Part shown: piece after piece, positions 7,101 to 10,517 of the stretch | Layout: every line of letters begins with the position of its first letter | Position numbering within the stretch: the stretch's first letter is position 1 | Origin: SXXZ01 sp041177965 | GTDB lineage: Bacteria; Verrucomicrobiota; Verrucomicrobiia; Limisphaerales; UBA9464 | Reading direction: 5' to 3' | Length of the DNA: 10,517 bases | Assembly: GCA_041177965.1 (NCBI GenBank) | Contig: JBEGWF010000159.1 | Coordinates: 1 to 10,517 of the forward strand | Notes under the pieces: generated by a model | What the model saw: only the letters and a program-made list of their open reading frames with translations | What the model was told of the DNA's origin: nothing | The model's database searches: none | Translations under genes and position numbers: made by a program

Positions 7101-8009
7101 TCAGATGCCCTCGAGCTTCAGGCGGATCAACAGGTCGCGGGTGGCGTTGATGCCCTCGCGTTCCGGAAGTCGGTCGCCCTCGTACTCGATGCCCACGAAG
7201 CCGCGGTAACCGGCGTCCAAGACGATCTTCATCATCTTGCGGTAGTCGGTCTCCACACAGTTGCCGTCGGTGTCGAAGTCGTACGACTTGGCGCTGACGG
7301 CCTTGGCATAGGGCATCATCTCGGCGACCCCCTTGTACCGGTCATAGGTCTGTCCCGGGCGGATGGTGAAATTGCCGAAGTCGGGCAGGATGCCGCAGTT
7401 CGACTTGCCCACGAGCTTCATCACCCCGGCCAGCCACTGGCCATTGGAGCTGAGGTGGCCATGGTTCTCGACGATGCAGTTGAGGCCGAACGAGCCGCAC
7501 ACCTTGGACAGCTGCGCCAAGCCGTCGGCCGCGCGCTTCTGCTGCTCCTCGAAGGATCCGACCTCGTTGGTCTCGGCGTTGACCCGGATGGAATGGCACC
7601 CCAGGAACTTGGCGGCCTCGGCCCATTTGCGGTGGTTCTCGACCGCCTGTTTGCGCTTGGCCGCATCCGGGTCTCCCAGGGCGCCTTCGCCGTCGCACAT
7701 GATGAGCAGGCAGCGAACGCCCTCGCTGTCGGCGCGGTCCTTGAATTCCTTGAGATAGGCCGTGTCCTTGACCTGGTCCTTGAAGAACTGGTTGACCAGT
7801 TCGATTCCGTCCAGGTCGTGGGTCCGACGCGCCACGATGGGGAGGTCCATGTGGGTCATCTTCCTGCCGAAGAGCGCCTTGTGGTAGGACCACTCGGCCA
7901 GGCTGATCTGGAAGGAACGGTCCTTGTCCCGGGCCGGCCACAGGGAGCACCCCGTGGCGGCCAGAGCGGTGACCATCGATGCCTGACCGAGGAATTGCCG
8001 ACGATTCAT
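7101..8009 (-). CDS. Tat-exported lipoprotein, sugar phosphate isomerase/epimerase-like TIM barrel
   Basis: This encodes 302 residues. The N-terminus MNRRQFLGQAS has the twin-arginine motif RRQFLG. It runs into a hydrophobic stretch ending LAATGC, a lipobox with the lipid-attachment cysteine at C21, so the protein is probably exported folded and membrane-anchored. Residues about 32-300 follow the xylose-isomerase-like (IolI-type) TIM-barrel pattern: FQISLAEWSY, DLDGIELVNQFF, CIVENHG (E181, H183), ILPDFGN (D210), GFVGIEYEG (E275). E181, D210 and E275 fit the acidic metal ligands of the superfamily. Where a histidine is common in the strand before the last, this protein reads AVSAKSYDFD, so one ligand may differ. 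It lies 28 bases downstream of the symporter gene on the same strand, with no clear Shine-Dalgarno, and is followed by a good terminator. The likely role is epimerisation or isomerisation of a sugar or keto-sugar outside the cytoplasm; the substrate is unknown. Confidence 0.93.
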   Translation of the reverse strand: MNRRQFLGQASMVTALAATGCSLWPARDKDRSFQISLAEWSYHKALFGRKMTHMDLPIVARRTHDLDGIELVNQFFKDQVKDTAYLKEFKDRADSEGVRCLLIMCDGEGALGDPDAAKRKQAVENHRKWAEAAKFLGCHSIRVNAETNEVGSFEEQQKRAADGLAQLSKVCGSFGLNCIVENHGHLSSNGQWLAGVMKLVGKSNCGILPDFGNFTIRPGQTYDRYKGVAEMMPYAKAVSAKSYDFDTDGNCVETDYRKMMKIVLDAGYRGFVGIEYEGDRLPEREGINATRDLLIRLKLEGI

Positions 8010-8037
8010 GGCAGTGGAGGGGTCGAACTAAAGGGAC

Positions 8038-9375
8038 TCAGTGGGCCGGAGCCGAACCGCCCGAGGCCGAGGCGGCCACGTTCTTCGGCGGGTGGAAGAA
8101 CAGCGCCAGCGCCACCGCGGCGGCCGAGGCGGCGAAGAGGGGCACCAGGAAGAGGCCCTTGAAGTCGACCACCTTGTTGGCGGTGTAGACCGACTGCATC
8201 AGCCAGGGGCAGATGGAATTGGCGATCAGGGCGCCGATGCCGAGGATCTGGAGGTTGAACAGGCCCTGGGCGCTGGAACGGATGTCCTTCGGGAAGTAGG
8301 CATCCACGAAGATGTACACCGTGGCGAAGAAGAAGGCGTAGCAGATGCCGTGCAGCACCTGGATGAGGATGATGGCCCCGGCGCTGTCCGGCACGAAGGA
8401 GTACACGGCGAAACGCGCCGCATGGCCGAGGATGCCGACGATCATCGTGGTCCGCCATCCGAGCTTCTTGAGGGTGGATCCCAGGACGAACATGGTGAGG
8501 ATTTCGGCGACCTGACCGATGCTCATGATCGGGGTGATCCAGGGGGCGGCGATGCCCACGCCGCCGTCGGCCTTCGGGGTGCCGAGGAAGGTGCCGGTCC
8601 AGTTGAAGTAGCAGTTGTGGACGAAGGAATCGACGAGGGTGACCAACCACAGCACGAGGACGAAGGGGTGCTTGAGCAGTTGGACCGCCTGGACCCAGGC
8701 CGAGGACTGACCGCCTGCGGCGCCGGCGGCGGCCTTCTTCGGCGGGGTGTGCGGCAGGAGGAAGCTGAAGCCGGCGAGGGCGAGCGAGGCGAGGCCGGCG
8801 ACGATGTAGGTCCACTTGGTGGCGGCCTTTGCGGCGTCACCGGTGAGCGGGTTGCTGAACACGGCTTCGAGCCATTTCACGGCCCCCGCAGGATTGGCGG
8901 CGTTCACGGCGTCCCAGTTGACGAAGATGAAGGTGAAGGGCCAGGCGGCCAGGATCCATCCGATGGTGCCGCCCATGCGGACGATGCCGAACTCCTTGGA
9001 GGCGTCCTTCATGTTGGCGAAGGCGATGGAGTTGGTGATGGAGATGGTGGGCACATACAGGAGGCAATGGACCAACATCAGGACGAAGAACGGGGTGAAG
9101 TCCTTGGTGAAGCCGCAGCCGAGGATCGCGAGGCCGCCGACCAGGTGGGAGAAGGCGAGGAACTTCTCGGCGGCGAACTTGCGGTCCGCCCACTCGTTGC
9201 TGAAGAACATGCCGACGATGGAGGCGATGGGGAAGGCGTTGAGGATCCATGACTGCTGGCTGGGGGTGAATCCCAGGCTGGGCAGGTACCCGAAGATCAG
9301 GGGCAGCCAAGCGCCCCAGATGAAGAATTCGAGCACCATCATGAGGAACAATTTGAAGCGGACTCCGGAGTTCAT
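8038..9375 (-). CDS. MFS transporter of the nucleoside:H+ symporter (NupG/XapB-like) family
   Basis: This encodes 445 residues with about 12 hydrophobic segments. The opening MNSGVRFKLFLMMVLEFFIWGAW and later blocks follow the NHS family: VPTISITNSIAFANM, FGIVRMGGTIGWILA, LLPHTPPK before the central loop, ITPIMSIGQVAEILTMF, ILIQVLHGICYAFFF and FPKDIRSSAQGLF. The central cytoplasmic loop (about 225-240) is alanine/glycine-rich, and the C-terminal tail is short and alanine/serine-rich. Characterised relatives import nucleosides with protons. In PVC bacteria, homologues commonly sit among sugar isomerase and oxidoreductase genes, so a sugar or glycoside substrate is equally possible. It heads a two-gene unit with the TIM-barrel lipoprotein gene. 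No Shine-Dalgarno or clear promoter was found in the 149 bases upstream. Confidence 0.94.
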   Translation of the reverse strand: MNSGVRFKLFLMMVLEFFIWGAWLPLIFGYLPSLGFTPSQQSWILNAFPIASIVGMFFSNEWADRKFAAEKFLAFSHLVGGLAILGCGFTKDFTPFFVLMLVHCLLYVPTISITNSIAFANMKDASKEFGIVRMGGTIGWILAAWPFTFIFVNWDAVNAANPAGAVKWLEAVFSNPLTGDAAKAATKWTYIVAGLASLALAGFSFLLPHTPPKKAAAGAAGGQSSAWVQAVQLLKHPFVLVLWLVTLVDSFVHNCYFNWTGTFLGTPKADGGVGIAAPWITPIMSIGQVAEILTMFVLGSTLKKLGWRTTMIVGILGHAARFAVYSFVPDSAGAIILIQVLHGICYAFFFATVYIFVDAYFPKDIRSSAQGLFNLQILGIGALIANSICPWLMQSVYTANKVVDFKGLFLVPLFAASAAAVALALFFHPPKNVAASASGGSAPAH

Positions 9376-9452
9376 GGATTGGGCGTGGGTTGTCGGCGGG
9401 ATTTACAGGATTGTCTGATCGACCCTAGGTCACCGTGGGCTGGCCCGACAAG

Positions 9453-9485
9453 GCAGGAGTCCGGGCTCCGCGGGACCAGTCCTGC
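9453..9485. other. Hairpin in the intergenic region upstream of the symporter gene
   Basis: GCAGGA (9453-9458) pairs with TCCTGC (9480-9485), and GTCC (9459-9462) with GGAC (9473-9476), leaving a 3-base bulge and a 10-base loop. It follows the stop of the small gene ending at 9525 on the minus strand, but no T-run follows. It may be a weak terminator, a leader structure of the symporter message, or chance. Confidence 0.25.
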
Positions 9486-9524
9486 GCCCGCAGGGAAGCT
9501 CGGGGGGTCGGTCCCGAATGGCAG

Positions 9525-9875
9525 TTAGTTAAGCCCTAATCGCTTCTTGGTGAGCCGCTTGCGGCGAGGCGGATGGGGTAGGTTTTCCAGCATGTACTCC
9601 ATGGTTGCCTGCTGCATTTCCTGCAGCAGATCCCAGACCCGCCGTTGGTTCGCCACAGCGACCTTCATCCACTCAAACTGCTCGGCACTCAGGGCCACAG
9701 TCACCGTCTTCCCCCCAGCCCGACGACTCCATTGATACCGTGGCCCTCCCTGGCCCGGTTCCCCGCGCTCAATCAGGCTCCCAAGCGCTATCCACTCAGT
9801 TCGACCCAGTTCCGCGCGCAACCGCTCATACTTCTCAGGATACCCGCTAGCCACGTCGGTTGAAGGTTTAGCCAT
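9525..9875 (-). CDS. Small DUF6788-like protein, probably element-associated
   Basis: This encodes 116 residues. The middle (about 30-90) matches the DUF6788 pattern as I remember it: a turn GSLIERGEPGQGGPRYQWSR, then GKTVTVALSAEQFEWMKVAV, then a helical segment (NQRRVWDLLQEMQQATMEYM). The C-terminus is basic (PRRKRLTKKRLGLN), which could contact nucleic acid. There is no signal peptide or membrane segment, so it is cytoplasmic. Its function is unknown. GC content is lower than in the metabolic genes. It is divergent from the transposase, with 55 bases between the starts and a palindrome in that gap. This suggests it belongs to, or accompanies, the insertion element. The upstream TTGACA (9900-9895) on its own strand is badly spaced relative to any -10, so I do not call a promoter. 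Confidence 0.75.
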   Translation of the reverse strand: MAKPSTDVASGYPEKYERLRAELGRTEWIALGSLIERGEPGQGGPRYQWSRRAGGKTVTVALSAEQFEWMKVAVANQRRVWDLLQEMQQATMEYMLENLPHPPRRKRLTKKRLGLN

Positions 9876-9901
9876 TCATCAAGAGTATCATTCTTGTCAA
9901 C

Positions 9902-9921
9902 GGACAGCGCGCGCGCTGTCC
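9902..9921. repeat. Perfect 20-base palindrome between the DUF6788-like gene and the transposase
   Basis: GGACAGCGCG is followed directly by its reverse complement. Beyond it, TCAAC (9897-9901) and GTTGA (9923-9927) continue the symmetry after a one-base offset. The last base of the element lies 9 bases before the transposase ATG, and TTGATCAA (9924-9931) touches the start codon. As RNA it would fold into a stem of about 8 GC-rich pairs with a GCGC loop, extendable by 5 pairs. It could be an operator for both divergent genes, a fold-back structure limiting transposase translation, or part of the element's end. Confidence 0.7.
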
Positions 9922-9930
9922 TGTTGATCA

Positions 9931-10517
9931 ATGACACCCCTCTTCCCACAGTTCACACACCTCTTCGCCTCACACCTTCGTTCCATCCAGTCCTCCAGCA
10001 CCTCCTCCATCCACCAGTTGGCAGCGCTCTTCGACCGGTGGATCCCAGCACATCTGCTTTCCCAGGCAGACGATGGTCCCCATTCCAGACAACGCCGATG
10101 GCCCTTCCGCTTGGCTTTCTGGACCGCCTCCTGGCAGTTCGCCCAGCCCGGTGCCACCTGTCGCACCGCCATCCGCCAAGCTCAGGCTTGGTGCCTTCAA
10201 TCCAATCAAACACCCCCTCCTTCCGAAACCAGCCCCTACTGTCAGGCTCGGGCAGCCTTGCCTCTTGAGCGACTTCAGCAGATCCACGACCATCTCGTCC
10301 GCGAAGCCGATCAGGCTCTCGCAACCAAGGATCTCTGGTGCTCAAGGCGGGTTCAGGTCATCGACAGCACCACGCTTTGTGCTGCTGACACCGCCCCAAA
10401 CCAGGCGGCTTTTCCCCAGCAATCCACCCAGAAGCCAGGGTGCGGCTTCCCAATCCTCCGCCTCTTGGCGGTGATGAGCCTGAGCACAGGCATGATCGTC
10501 GCCTGGGCCAAGGAGTC
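9931..10517 (+). CDS. IS4-family DDE transposase, N-terminal part (cut by window edge)
   Basis: From the ATG at 9931 the frame is open for 195 codons and continues out of the window. The N-terminal 100 residues are rich in S, Q, H and W (for example RQRRWPFRLAFWTASWQFAQ), as in the helical DNA-binding domain of IS4 transposases. The diagnostic part is VQVIDSTTLCAADTAPNQAA at about 142-160, then FPQQSTQKPGCGFPILRLLA: D145 is the expected first catalytic aspartate, and the DT-x-x-N-Q, PQ-x-S-x-Q-K-x-G-C-G-F-P series is shared by IS4-family proteins. The second aspartate and the glutamate lie off-window, so activity cannot be judged. The coding strand is strongly C-rich over G. No Shine-Dalgarno is visible; a possible -10, TATCAT, sits at 9886-9891, with no good -35. 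Other starts cannot be excluded, but this ATG gives a plausible family N-terminus. Confidence 0.87.
   Translation, partial: MTPLFPQFTHLFASHLRSIQSSSTSSIHQLAALFDRWIPAHLLSQADDGPHSRQRRWPFRLAFWTASWQFAQPGATCRTAIRQAQAWCLQSNQTPPPSETSPYCQARAALPLERLQQIHDHLVREADQALATKDLWCSRRVQVIDSTTLCAADTAPNQAAFPQQSTQKPGCGFPILRLLAVMSLSTGMIVAWAKE

Larger units (their letters stand above)
9876..10517 (+). mobile_element. IS4-family insertion sequence, left part (right end off window; left boundary uncertain)
   Basis: The transposase gene at 9931 and its lower GC define the element. Hand counts of sampled 60-base stretches give about 58-62 percent GC here against 70-73 percent in the fusion and symporter genes. I could not locate terminal inverted repeats or a target duplication because the other end is outside the window. 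The left boundary given is the end of the DUF6788-like gene. If that gene is part of the element, the boundary lies between 9376 and 9525. Confidence 0.55.

Noticed and set aside
8041..9252. A 403-codon plus-strand frame opposite the symporter gene
   Set aside because: Its product is almost entirely G, E, D, A, R and V with no hydrophobic core; it is the antisense shadow of a membrane protein gene.
9876..9900. TTGACA as a -35 for the DUF6788-like gene
   Set aside because: It ends only 19 bases before the ATG, and the nearest -10-like GATACT is 5 bases away. The spacing is not workable.
9953..10345. Minus-strand frames over the transposase (9897-10172 and 9953-10345)
   Set aside because: They are antisense to a recognisable IS4 transposase and have no family features.

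Overview
The window looks like a chromosomal segment from a GC-rich member of the PVC group, most likely Verrucomicrobiota. The basis is gene content: a TIM-barrel/DUF6797/beta-propeller fusion, a Tat-type lipoprotein of the sugar isomerase/epimerase superfamily paired with a NupG-like symporter, a GHL10 glycosidase-like protein, and near-absence of Shine-Dalgarno sequences. The phylum assignment is inference, since no rRNA or marker gene is present.

Layout. (1) 1-298, minus: the 5' end of a secreted GHL10-type protein that runs off the left edge. (2) 392-3466, plus: a 1024-residue secreted three-part protein, divergent from the GHL10 gene across a 93-base gap in which I recognise no clear promoter. 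(3) 6981 down to 3488, minus: a compact four-gene operon of TetR regulator, FtsX/DevC-like permease, ABC ATPase and HlyD/DevB-like membrane fusion protein. Junctions are a 4-base GTGA overlap, a 4-base gap and a 4-base ATGA overlap. A strong inverted repeat abuts the tetR start codon and overlaps a plausible promoter, which suggests autoregulation. (4) 9375 down to 7101, minus: a two-gene unit of NHS-type MFS symporter and Tat-lipoprotein TIM-barrel protein, ending at a convincing rho-independent terminator. (5) 9525-10517: a lower-GC module with a small DUF6788-like gene (minus) divergent from an IS4-family transposase (plus). The transposase is open to the right edge. A perfect 20-base palindrome lies between the two.

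Together, the left and right metabolic genes (GHL10, two isomerase-like TIM barrels, DUF6797/propeller, symporter) fit breakdown and uptake of a carbohydrate or glycoside outside the cytoplasm. The substrate cannot be read from the sequence. The central operon encodes the inner-membrane part of an exporter under its own repressor; no TolC-type outer-membrane partner is in the window. The right end is an insertion element, probably acquired horizontally.

No clearly new multi-gene system is visible. The best leads are the tetR operator/promoter arrangement, the fusion protein at 392-3466, and the DUF6788-palindrome-transposase arrangement. No tRNA, rRNA or CRISPR array was seen.
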